Assembly (NCBI RefSeq): GCF_001905095.1 | Contig: NZ_LWLS01000024.1 | Location: forward strand, 62,001-126,000 | Source: Micromonospora sp. CB01531 | Lineage (GTDB): Bacteria; Actinomycetota; Actinomycetes; Mycobacteriales; Micromonosporaceae | Length of the DNA: 64,000 nt | Direction: 5' to 3' | In this document: positions 31,440 through 38,893 of the stretch, in pieces | Layout of the letters: every line of letters begins with the position of its first letter | How positions within the stretch are numbered: the first letter of the stretch is position 1 | Made by a program: the position numbers and the translations under genes | Notes under the pieces: generated by a model | What the model was told of the DNA's origin: nothing | The model's input: only the letters and a program-made list of their open reading frames with translations | The model's database searches: none

Positions 31440-32120
31440 TCACCCCGTCGACAGTTTGTAGCCGGCGCCGCGGACCGTCCTGATCAGCGTCGGGGCGCCG
31501 GGGTCGTCCTCCACCTTGGCGCGCAGCCGTTGCACCGCCACGTCCACGAGCCGGGAGTCACCGAGGTAGCTGTGCCCCCACACCCGGTCGAGCAGCAGTT
31601 CGCGGGTGAACACCTGCCCGGGTCGGCGGGCCAGCTCCAGCAGCAGCCGGAACTCGGTCGCGGTGAGGGTCAGCTCGCGGCCGGCCTTGCGGGCCACGAA
31701 CCGGGCCGGGTCGATCTCCAGCGGCCCGGCCGTCACGGTGGTGTCGGTGACCGGCGCCACGGTGCGGCGTAGCACGGCGCGGACCCGGGCGACCAGTTCC
31801 GGGAGGTCGAACGGTTTGCGCAGGTAGTCGTCGGCGCCGCATTCCAGCCCGACGACCACGTCGATGGTGTCGGTGCGGGCGGTGAGCATCAGGATCGGCA
31901 CCTGGCTGGTCCGCCGGATCTCCCGGCAGACCTCGAAGCCGTCGAGGCCGGGGAGCATCACGTCGAGGACGATCAGGTCCGCCGGCCGGGCCCGCCACGC
32001 GGCGAGGGCCGCCCGTCCGTCCGCTGCGGTCTCCACCCGGAATCCGGCCCGCCGCAGACCGAGGGCGGTGACCTCCCGGATGGAGGCATCGTCCTCGACG
32101 ACCAGCACGCGGCCCTCCAT
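31440..32120 (-). CDS. OmpR/PhoB-family response regulator
   Basis: The 226-residue protein has a receiver domain with acidic VVEDD, phospho-acceptor Asp in LIVLDVMLPGLDGF, Thr in MLTAR and Lys in YLRKPFDLPEL. A winged-helix effector follows (LTATEFRLLLELARRPGQ, VDVAVQRLRAKVEDD, IRTVRGAGYKL). The ATG at 32120 is chosen as the start of MEGRVLVVEDD; the frame is open further upstream but covers the terminator. It is the first gene of the RR-HK-GerMN operon. Confidence 0.94.
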   Translation of the reverse strand: MEGRVLVVEDDASIREVTALGLRRAGFRVETAADGRAALAAWRARPADLIVLDVMLPGLDGFEVCREIRRTSQVPILMLTARTDTIDVVVGLECGADDYLRKPFDLPELVARVRAVLRRTVAPVTDTTVTAGPLEIDPARFVARKAGRELTLTATEFRLLLELARRPGQVFTRELLLDRVWGHSYLGDSRLVDVAVQRLRAKVEDDPGAPTLIRTVRGAGYKLSTG

Positions 32121-32170
32121 GGCCACCGAGGGTAGCCGGGTGGGACGTTGCGGGGTGCTGGCGCAACGGT

Positions 32171-32203
32171 CGGTGATGGGGACCCGGTCGGCCCCCATCA
32201 CCG
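32171..32203 (-). terminator. 11-bp hairpin between AMIN-like gene and response regulator
   Basis: CGGTGATGGGG (32171-32181) pairs perfectly with CCCCATCACCG (32193-32203), loop 11 nt. It begins 10 nt past the stop of the minus-strand secreted-protein gene, so that gene probably ends its own transcript here and the two-component operon starts downstream. Confidence 0.7.
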
Positions 32204-32212
32204 CCGACGGGT

Positions 32213-32767
32213 TCAGGCCTGCCATCGGTGGGCCACGTCGAGGACGATCCGGCTGTGCGTACCGGGGCCGTCGAGCACGAAGACCCGGTACGGCAGCCGG
32301 GCGCGGACGCCGACGGCGAAGGTAGTGTAGCCCTCGAAGCTGCCGCCGAAGACCACGTCCCGCAGGGTTCGGTAGCCGAGCGGGTTCGCGACGTGCTCAC
32401 CGGTGCGGTACGGCACGGTGGCCACGCGGTTCCCGTCGTACGCCGGCGCCCGCAGCGAGACCCGCAGCAGCGCGCCACCCGCGGTGTACGGGGACAGCGC
32501 CAGCCCCTGCCCCTCGGTGTAGGTTTCCCCGTACGCGACCGACCAGCCGTCGGCCGGGCCGGCGAACTCGAAGACCACCCGGTCCCAGCAGCCGTGCTGG
32601 CCGGTGCGGACCTCGCCTAGCGGGGCGGTGCTCAGCTTGCCGCCCGCCTTGGCCGTGCTGCCCCAGGTGATGCCGCAGTACGGCGTGGCCGCCGCGGCGC
32701 CGCCGACGCCGGCGACCAGCCCGCCGAGCACGACGACCAGGGCCACCAGTGCGCTCCTGAGTCTCAT
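32213..32767 (-). CDS. Secreted AMIN-like domain protein
   Basis: A signal peptide (LRSALVALVVVLGGLVAGVG, cleavage near AAAA) precedes one beta-rich domain of 150 residues: HGCWDRVVFEFAGPADGW, GYRTLRDVVFGGSFEGYTTF, LPYRVFVLDGPGTHSRIVLD. This matches the AMIN-like family of secreted actinobacterial proteins, whose members may bind wall or surface glycans. AGGAGG stands 6 nt before ATG 32767. Function is unproven. Confidence 0.8.
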   Translation of the reverse strand: MRLRSALVALVVVLGGLVAGVGGAAAATPYCGITWGSTAKAGGKLSTAPLGEVRTGQHGCWDRVVFEFAGPADGWSVAYGETYTEGQGLALSPYTAGGALLRVSLRAPAYDGNRVATVPYRTGEHVANPLGYRTLRDVVFGGSFEGYTTFAVGVRARLPYRVFVLDGPGTHSRIVLDVAHRWQA

Positions 32768-32999
32768 CGCTGTCCTCCTGTCGATGCTCGGGACGAGCAC
32801 CGGACCGTCTCCGGTGGTCCCGTGCGCTCGACGGTCGACCCGCCGTGCCACGGTGGCTTCGCAGTGGCGTAACCGCCAGGTAACAGCGCCGGCCACCTGA
32901 CCAGGGCGGGCCGTGCGGTTCCTGCGCTACGCCCGGAGCAGCTCCGCCGCGGCGTTACTGGCCGGGCCGGCCGGGCAGAGCGTCGCGCAGAATGAGCTG

Positions 33000-33419
33000 A
33001 TGTCCGCGCGTACCCCATCGGTGTCCTGCGTCTTCGTCTGCCACGACCGCGCCGGCCGGCTGCTGCTCGCCCGGCGTGGCACCGGTGCCCGCGACGAGCC
33101 GGGCACCTGGGACACCGGCGCCGGCGCGCTTGAGTTCGGTGAGACGTTCGAGGCGGCCGTCACCCGCGAGGTCGGCGAGGAGTACGCGAGGTCGCCGCTG
33201 GCGATCAGCCTGCTCGGGGTGCGCAACGTGCTGCGCGACGACCCGTCCTCGCACTGGGTGGCGGTGGTCTTCGCGGTCCTGGTCGACCCGGCCACGGTCG
33301 CCATCGGCGAGCCGCACAAGTTCGACCGGCTCGGCTGGTACACCCGCGACGCGCTGCCCACCCCGCTGCACTCGCAGCTCGCGCCCACCCTGGCGCTGCT
33401 GCCGGACCCCCTGACCTGA
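33000..33419 (+). CDS. NUDIX hydrolase
   Basis: The 139-residue protein contains a full NUDIX box from GALEFGETFEAAVTREVGEE, matching G-x5-E-x7-R-E-U-x-E-E. Flanking strands (SVSCVFVCHDRAGRLLLARR, HWVAVVFAVLVDP) and the C-terminal GWYTRDALPTPLHSQL fit MutT-like pyrophosphohydrolases. The substrate cannot be inferred. ATG 33000 is the start nearest to the fold. It is divergent from the AMIN-like gene. Confidence 0.88.
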   Translation: MSARTPSVSCVFVCHDRAGRLLLARRGTGARDEPGTWDTGAGALEFGETFEAAVTREVGEEYARSPLAISLLGVRNVLRDDPSSHWVAVVFAVLVDPATVAIGEPHKFDRLGWYTRDALPTPLHSQLAPTLALLPDPLT

Positions 33420-33441
33420 CCCGGACGTCTAGGGTGGCCGC

Positions 33442-34338
33442 ATGCCGGTCACCCGACGTCGACTGCTCCAGTCCTTCGGCGCCACCGCCGGCCTCGCCGG
33501 GCTCGGCGCGGGCGGCGTGGCCCTGGTCGACGCAGAGGTGCTGCCGGGCCGGTCGGTGCTCAACCGCACGCTGGGCCGCTGCGACGCCCGCCCGCCGGAC
33601 GCGCCACGGGCGCCCGCGCCGCTGCCGGTCACCGGCACCTTCCGGTCCGCGGCGCGCCGCCGGGAGGTCGCCTTCGCCATCGCCTACCCGCCCGGCCACG
33701 CCCCGGGCGCGCGGCTCCCCGTCTGCCTGGCCCTGCACGGGTACGCGGCGGACGCCCGCAGCGCCGTCGGCGCGGCCGGATACCCGGAGGTCCTGGCCGG
33801 CGCCCTGCCGCACGGGGCGGCCCCGTTCGCTCTCGCCGCTCCCGACGGCGGCGACGGCTACTGGCACCCCCACGCGGGCGACGACCCACTCGGCATGCTG
33901 GTCGACGAGTTCCTGCCGCTGTTGGCCGAGCGCGGGCTGCGGACCGACCGGGTCGCGGTGGCCGGCTGGTCGATGGGCGGGTACGGGGCGTTGCTCGCCG
34001 CGCTGACCCATCCGGGGCGGTTCCGGGCGGTGGCGGCCACCTCACCGGCGATCTTCCACTCGTACGCCGACGCGGAACGGGTCAACGCGGGCGCCTTCGA
34101 CAGCGCCGCCGAGTGGGCCCGGTACGACGTGACCGCCCGGGCGCGGGAGTTCGCCGGCCTGCCGGTGCGGATCGCGATCGGCGCCGCGGACCCGTTCGCC
34201 CGGGCCGTACGCACCCTGCGCGACCGGCTGCCCGACCCGGGTGTCGTGCAGATCCCTACCGGCTGCCACGACACCGACTTCTGGCGCTCCGTTGCGCCGG
34301 AACAGGTACGCGTGATCAGCGCGGCGTTGGCGGGCTGA
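33442..34338 (+). CDS. Tat-exported alpha/beta-hydrolase (esterase)
   Basis: The N-terminus carries a twin-arginine signal (TRRRLLQSFGATAGLAGLG). The hydrolase domain has LPVCLALHGYAADARS, nucleophile elbow AVAGWSMGGYGALLAAL, an acid near GAADPFAR and a His in PTGCHDTDFWRS. It is 298 residues, in the putative esterase/EstA class. It is exported folded, so it probably acts on extracellular esters. It follows the NUDIX gene by 22 nt and may be co-transcribed. Confidence 0.88.
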   Translation: MPVTRRRLLQSFGATAGLAGLGAGGVALVDAEVLPGRSVLNRTLGRCDARPPDAPRAPAPLPVTGTFRSAARRREVAFAIAYPPGHAPGARLPVCLALHGYAADARSAVGAAGYPEVLAGALPHGAAPFALAAPDGGDGYWHPHAGDDPLGMLVDEFLPLLAERGLRTDRVAVAGWSMGGYGALLAALTHPGRFRAVAATSPAIFHSYADAERVNAGAFDSAAEWARYDVTARAREFAGLPVRIAIGAADPFARAVRTLRDRLPDPGVVQIPTGCHDTDFWRSVAPEQVRVISAALAG

Positions 34339-34446
34339 TCGCCTCGGCGTCGATGTGCACGGTGGTGATTCAGGCCCGAGCCCGCCGAAGCCGGGGCAGC
34401 ACCAGAGTCGTCCATCGCCGCCGGCCCAGTTGACTGCACCCGCTGA

Positions 34447-35019
34447 TCACAGCTTCGGGCAGGTCGGGTCGGCGTAGATGGTGAGATAGATGAGAGCCGG
34501 TGCGACGACGGTCCACTGCGGGGATGCCGGCCGGTCCGCCGTGCTCGGTCGGACGTCCATGCGCTGTGCCGCTTGGGACCGGATGAGCAGCCGGCTGGGT
34601 ACACCCCGGACCGCTCGGCAATAGGTGAGGGTCGATTCCCCGGGCACGTCCGGCGGGATGTCGATGTCCACCACGGGATGCCATCCGTCGCCGCTGGCCA
34701 CGGGGTCGAAGGTGCGGCGCAGCGTCGCGTCGTCGTAGTCGCGCTCGAACCGCCAGGTCAGGGTGATCGAGGTGTTCGACACGTCCTCCTTGTTCAGCCG
34801 GCGGCACCCCGTGCTGCGGACGACGTCGCCGCCGGGCTGGGAGCCCTCTGGCCGCACGGCGAGGATCCGATCGTCCGCGTACGCGTCGAGCAGCTCGTCC
34901 TCGTCGTTCGGGACCGCGCAGCCCGGCACTCGGGCCTCGCCGGTCACTTCCGCCCACCCACACCCGCCCAGGGCCACCGTCAGCAGCGTCACGACCGGCC
35001 AGAACCCTCGAGGTCTCAT
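34447..35019 (-). CDS. Hypothetical lipoprotein
   Basis: The 190-residue precursor has a lipobox VALGGC after LLT. The mature part has several Cys (PGCAVPNDEDELLD, STGCRRLNKED, LTYCRAVRG, DPTCPKL) that may form disulfides and a beta-rich core (SITLTWRFERDYDDATL). No family is recognised. A hairpin at 35074-35100 isolates it from the DksA-like gene upstream. Confidence 0.7.
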   Translation of the reverse strand: MRPRGFWPVVTLLTVALGGCGWAEVTGEARVPGCAVPNDEDELLDAYADDRILAVRPEGSQPGGDVVRSTGCRRLNKEDVSNTSITLTWRFERDYDDATLRRTFDPVASGDGWHPVVDIDIPPDVPGESTLTYCRAVRGVPSRLLIRSQAAQRMDVRPSTADRPASPQWTVVAPALIYLTIYADPTCPKL

Positions 35020-35073
35020 CGATCCAGGTTAGAGCCCTCAGGGTTGTCCGGCGGTCCCCTGAAGTGCCGCCGC

Positions 35074-35100
35074 GGGCGCCGTCCTCCGGCGACGGCGCCC
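35074..35100 (-). terminator. 10-bp hairpin after DksA-like gene
   Basis: GGGCGCCGTC (35074-35083) and GACGGCGCCC (35091-35100) pair perfectly, loop 7 nt. It lies 17 nt past the minus-strand stop of the DksA-like gene and probably ends its transcript. Confidence 0.7.
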
Positions 35101-35117
35101 GCGGTGGAGGAGGATGC

Positions 35118-35438
35118 TCAGACCCGCTGTCGTTGCTGGCAGGGGACACAGTGGCGGGCCCAGGGCAGGATCTCCAGCCGGGCGACGGGAATTTCACCGC
35201 CGCAGCTCTCGCAGCTGCCGTAGCTGCCCTCCGCCATGCGCCGCAACGCCGCCGCGGTGTCCGCGATGCCCTGGCGCGCGGTCTCCATGAGCCCGCGCAG
35301 GGTGTCGGGGTCGTAACCACCGTGGTTGGGCTCCCGAGCGTGCGCGGTGAGCGCGGTGAGTTGACCGGTGTGCTCCTCGAACTGCCGCTCGAGAATGTCG
35401 CGCAAAGATTTCGCGCGGTCGCTCAGCGTGTCGGTCAT
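35118..35438 (-). CDS. TraR/DksA-type C4 zinc-finger protein
   Basis: The 106-residue protein has a coiled-coil-like helical part (DRAKSLRDILERQFEEHTGQ and TARQGIADTAAALRRM) followed by a C4 zinc finger: C-x-x-C in YGSCESCGGEIP and C-x-x-C in RHCVPCQQR. DksA/TraR proteins bind the RNA polymerase secondary channel; actinobacterial short forms are less understood. It follows the MreB-like gene by 72 bp on the same strand, so both could be co-expressed. Confidence 0.88.
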   Translation of the reverse strand: MTDTLSDRAKSLRDILERQFEEHTGQLTALTAHAREPNHGGYDPDTLRGLMETARQGIADTAAALRRMAEGSYGSCESCGGEIPVARLEILPWARHCVPCQQRQRV

Positions 35439-35510
35439 GGCGTCGGTACCTTTCACTGGACGCACTGGCCCGGGACCAGCGCGAGGTTGGGGAGGGTGGG
35501 CGGACCAGGC

Positions 35511-36326
35511 TCAGTCCGCGGCCGGATGGCGGGCCGCAGCCGCCGCGGCCAGGCTCGCGCCGGTCAGCGCGGCCGTACGGGGTCCCGCGGCGCGGTGCAC
35601 CGGGATCCCGGTCAGCGCGGCGAGGCGGTCTCTCAGGTTGGGCCGGGTGGCGCCGTCCCCGACGATGACCATCCCGCGGGACAGCGCGGTGGCGGCCGAC
35701 GGCACGGCCTTCGCGCCCAGAGTCAGCTCTCGCACGAGGCGGGCGAGCGTGTCGGCGAGCATTCCGACCGTGGTGCCGTGGGCGAGGTCGCCGGTGCCGA
35801 GGTTCACCCGCCGGCCGGCGACGACCTGGCTGTCCCGCAGGACCGCGACCTCGGTGAGCTGGGCGCCGATGTCGGCGACGAGCAGTGCGCCGGCGCCGGC
35901 GCCGGCACCGATGGCGGCCGCGCGCACGGTGTCGATGAACAGCAGCCGCGCGGGCGCGAACACCGCGTCGAGGACCCGCCGGGTGGTGTCGTGGTCGGCG
36001 GCGGTCGCGAGCAAGGGGCGGCAGGCGACGATCAGCGGCCGGGCCGGCACCGTGACGTGGTGCTGTCGCAGCAGCTGGGCCAGCGCGGTGGCGCAGCCGG
36101 GACCGTCGACGATCTGGCCCCGCCGCACCAGCGGCCGGATCCGCCGGTCGCCGACCAGCGTGGTGAGCGTCGCGTGGCTGCCCACCCGGATGCGCAACTG
36201 CCCGCTGCCGAGGTCGACGGCGATGGGGCTGGGGCGGGTGGTGGCGGGCCCGACGATGCCGTTGAGCACGGACCCGGTGCCAACGGTGTCCGGCTGGCGA
36301 CCGGTGGGGGCTTGGACGACAGGCAT
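35511..36326 (-). CDS. MreB-like actin-fold protein, short
   Basis: The 271-residue protein has actin-fold signatures: phosphate-1 strand IAVDLGSGQLRIRVG, phosphate-2 LLVADIGAQLTEVAVL and an adenosine loop GMVIVGDGATRPNL. It also contains RRVNLGTGDLAHGT in the subdomain IIA region. It is shorter than MreB (about 340) and diverged, so it is an MreB-like paralogue rather than the elongasome protein. The start at 36326 has GAGG 5 nt upstream. The partner is unknown. Confidence 0.78.
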   Translation of the reverse strand: MPVVQAPTGRQPDTVGTGSVLNGIVGPATTRPSPIAVDLGSGQLRIRVGSHATLTTLVGDRRIRPLVRRGQIVDGPGCATALAQLLRQHHVTVPARPLIVACRPLLATAADHDTTRRVLDAVFAPARLLFIDTVRAAAIGAGAGAGALLVADIGAQLTEVAVLRDSQVVAGRRVNLGTGDLAHGTTVGMLADTLARLVRELTLGAKAVPSAATALSRGMVIVGDGATRPNLRDRLAALTGIPVHRAAGPRTAALTGASLAAAAAARHPAAD

Positions 36327-36410
36327 GCCGACCTCTTTTTCAACGGTGGATGTGACGATGCCGCCGCCCGGCGTGGGCAGCGGCGGGAAAGCCAACGGAA
36401 GGGGCTGACC

Positions 36411-36680
36411 TCAGCGGTCGCGGTGGGTCGCGGCGATCAGCCGCTGACCGTGTCCGGAACCCCCAGCGCTCCCGGTCGGCGGAGCGCGGATCGGCGGCGG
36501 GGACGGCAGCGCCAGGGTGTCGCGGCGCCGTCGCGGCGGCCGGGAGACGTCGGCGGGGCAGCCGAGGCTCGACCGGCCGGCACGAATGGCAGCGCCACCA
36601 TGCTGGTCGTCATCACCCACCTCCTCGCCGGTCAGGACCTGTCGGACCTCCAGCGTCGGCCGGAAGCGGCGGACTGACAT
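36411..36680 (-). CDS. Possible small hypothetical protein
   Basis: An 89-codon frame starts MSVRRFRPTLEVRQVLTGEE and becomes Pro/Arg-rich with low complexity. It lies in the same direction as the MreB-like and DksA-like genes, 84 bp upstream of the former. No ribosome site or family is apparent; codon bias alone makes it marginal. Confidence 0.3.
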   Translation of the reverse strand: MSVRRFRPTLEVRQVLTGEEVGDDDQHGGAAIRAGRSSLGCPADVSRPPRRRRDTLALPSPPPIRAPPTGSAGGSGHGQRLIAATHRDR

Positions 36681-36867
36681 GGCCTAGGGCCGGCCAACAT
36701 CCAGCGGCTTGCTTGCCGGCCACCGGCGAGGTCCCGCCGGTGGCCGCGCGACCGATGCGCCACTCGGCGGGTGTCGCGCCCGGAGCGGGTGGCGGGGTCC
36801 GCCCGCCGCCGCAGATCCCGCAACCGGGCGGCACCGGCGGCGTCTTCCGGAGGGCTATGGTGACCGC

Positions 36868-37071
36868 ATGCCACCCCACCGGCACCGGTCCGACGTCGCC
36901 CAGCGCAGCGCCCTGGCGATGCTCGTCCTGGTTGCTGTGCTCACCGCGTTCCGGCACGCCCGCCCGGCCGTGGGCCTGTGCATCGTGGTCAGGCTGGCGA
37001 AGGCGATCCCGGGATGTGTGCCCGCATGGTCGGCCGACCGGGCGCCGCCGGGCCGGCTCGCCGCCAGCTGA
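36868..37071 (+). CDS. Possible small membrane peptide
   Basis: A 67-codon frame encodes one hydrophobic stretch (SALAMLVLVAVLTAF) and a short basic tail. GGAGGG lies 13 nt before the ATG, too far to be convincing. It precedes the KhtT-like gene by 127 bp. No family recognised. Confidence 0.3.
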   Translation: MPPHRHRSDVAQRSALAMLVLVAVLTAFRHARPAVGLCIVVRLAKAIPGCVPAWSADRAPPGRLAAS

Positions 37072-37198
37072 CGCCACCCGAACCTCACCCGCAGTCCCGG
37101 CCCGTACCGCCGCCCCTCGGCGGCGCCGCCACCCGTCGGCGTCGGCCGGACACGGGATCGCGGTCACCCCCACCAGCCCTTCCAGTACGGAGCACCCC

Positions 37199-37447
37199 AT
37201 GAAGATCGAACGTACGCCGTTGCCGGGCATCGGAGTGCGGCACACATTCACGACCGAGCAGGGTCGCCGAATCGGTGTGGTCGAGTACCGGGGGCAGGAT
37301 CGCCGGGACGTCATCCACGACGACCTGAACGATTCGGACAGCACCTGCGGCTTCCGCCTCACCCGCTCCGAGGCGGTGGCGCTGGCCGGCCTGCTGGGCC
37401 TGCTCGAGGTGGTCGAGGTGGCCGCCGGCGGCGACCGGTGCGGGTGA
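37199..37447 (+). CDS. KhtT-like antiporter regulator, N-terminal domain only
   Basis: The 82-residue protein reads MKIERTPLPGIGVRHTFTTE and RRIGVVEYRGQDRRDVI, the N-terminal domain of the cation:proton antiporter regulatory subunit (KhtT family). The usual C-terminal TrkA-C ligand domain is missing; the frame stops after LLGLLEVVEVAAGGD. No antiporter gene follows; the next gene converges on it. GGAG stands 8 nt before the ATG. It may be a stand-alone form or a remnant. Confidence 0.68.
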   Translation: MKIERTPLPGIGVRHTFTTEQGRRIGVVEYRGQDRRDVIHDDLNDSDSTCGFRLTRSEAVALAGLLGLLEVVEVAAGGDRCG

Positions 37448-37456
37448 GGCCGCCGG

Positions 37457-38701
37457 CTACGCGGCTGGGCCGGGCAGCGGGTGACGTGGCCAGTCCAGCG
37501 CCCGCGCGCCGTACACGGCGGCCTGCAGGGTGAACCGGTCGCTGGGGTCGTTCGGGTCGTACCCGCTGAGCGTCCTGATCCGGCTCAGGCGGTAGGTGAC
37601 CGTGCGGACCGACACGTGCAGCCGGCGGGCGGCCTCGGTGGCGACGCCGCCGGTGGCGAAGTACGCGTTGAGGGTGTCCAGCAACGGCTGGGCGCCACCG
37701 CGGGCGTGCCGCAGCGGGCTGAGCACCGCCTGCACCAGGTCGACGATGGCCGGCTGGTCACGCAGCAGGACCCGGTAGATGAGCAGATCGTGGGCGTCGA
37801 TGACGGGCGTGTCGGCGTTCAGCCGCTGCGCCATCGTCAGCGCCTCCCGGGCCTCCTCGTAGGAACGGGCGATGCCGTACAGGCCGGGGTGCGGGCGGCC
37901 GACCGCCACCTGCCACGGACCGCCGCGCGGCAGCCGGTCGAGCTCGGCGTGCATCAGCCGCCCGAGGTCGCCGACCGCGCCCCGTCCGCGGCCACCCCGG
38001 TCGGGGGCCACCGCGTCGGCGGGGGCGATCACCACCAGCAGCCCCTCCTTGGTGGCCACCAGCACGTCACGGTCCCCGAGACGATCGAAGATGACCGCCT
38101 CCAGGGCACTGATCGCCGCGTCGGTGTCCGGCAGGCGCCGGCTCGGTGCGGCCAGCGCCACCTGATGCACCCGGGCCAGGTCCAACCCGAACGGCTCGGC
38201 CCGCTCCACCAAGCCACCCAGGTCGGAGTCGCCGCGCAGCAGATCGTCCACGAGTTCCCGGCGCAGCGTCTCCTCCCGCCGGACCAGCTCCCGGCGGGCC
38301 GCGGCGTAGCCCTCGGCGAGGGTCGCCACCGCGCTGTCGACGACGTGCAGCACAGCCTCGGCGGACGCGCGTACCCCCGTGCTGTCGATGGGCGTCGTCA
38401 GCTGCGGCAGCTGCTGCCACAGCCGGCGGGCCGCCGACAGGTACAGCTGGACCGCGCGCCCGGCCGACACGCCCTGCTCGGCGGCGCGCCGCCCGAGCAC
38501 ACCGACGGCGTCGAGCTCGGCCCGCCGTGGCCGGCGCCCGGTCACCGCTGCCTCCGCGAGCAGCCACAGGTAGTCGCCGAGCAGGTCCACGGGCACCCCA
38601 CCGGCGTCGGCGCTGGCGGCACGGGCCACCGCCGCCAGGCACGCGTCCCGGTCGTTCTCGACCGCGGGGCCCTGGCCGGACCGCCGGACGCCACCGGTCA
38701 T
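37457..38701 (-). CDS. PucR/CdaR-family transcriptional regulator
   Basis: The 414-residue protein has an N-terminal helical sensor region, a GGDEF-like middle (PWQVAVGRPHPGLYGIARSYEEA, the CdaR fold) and a C-terminal PucR HTH: LLDTLNAYFATGGVATEAA, then LHVSVRTVTYRLSRIRTLSG. AGGAGGAG lies about 9 nt before ATG 38701; the frame extends upstream through the palindrome at 38764-38793. It probably controls its own gene and perhaps the divergent membrane hydrolase gene. The inducer is unknown. Confidence 0.88.
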   Translation of the reverse strand: MTGGVRRSGQGPAVENDRDACLAAVARAASADAGGVPVDLLGDYLWLLAEAAVTGRRPRRAELDAVGVLGRRAAEQGVSAGRAVQLYLSAARRLWQQLPQLTTPIDSTGVRASAEAVLHVVDSAVATLAEGYAAARRELVRREETLRRELVDDLLRGDSDLGGLVERAEPFGLDLARVHQVALAAPSRRLPDTDAAISALEAVIFDRLGDRDVLVATKEGLLVVIAPADAVAPDRGGRGRGAVGDLGRLMHAELDRLPRGGPWQVAVGRPHPGLYGIARSYEEAREALTMAQRLNADTPVIDAHDLLIYRVLLRDQPAIVDLVQAVLSPLRHARGGAQPLLDTLNAYFATGGVATEAARRLHVSVRTVTYRLSRIRTLSGYDPNDPSDRFTLQAAVYGARALDWPRHPLPGPAA

Positions 38702-38763
38702 CGCCGCCGCTCCTCCTGGCACGTTGCCGGTTCCCCACCGATCCGGACCCGGCCAGCTTAGCG

Positions 38764-38796
38764 AGCCGGCTCCGGCGATCGCCGGAGCCGGCTTTT
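38764..38796 (+). terminator. 30-bp perfect palindrome followed by TTTT
   Basis: Bases 38764-38793 form one continuous palindrome centred on GATC, followed on the plus strand by TTTT (38793-38796). It looks like an intrinsic terminator for plus-strand transcription, yet no plus-strand gene precedes it within 1.3 kb. It lies 62 bp upstream of the PucR start, so a regulator-binding role is also possible. Confidence 0.55.
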
Positions 38797-38893
38797 GCCG
38801 GGCATAGCGCTTCCGGTCCGGGGTATGCGCGCGCGGCAGGCTCGACCGGGCCCGCGGCGGCCCGGGGCGACCCGACGGCGTGGTCAGGGGCAG

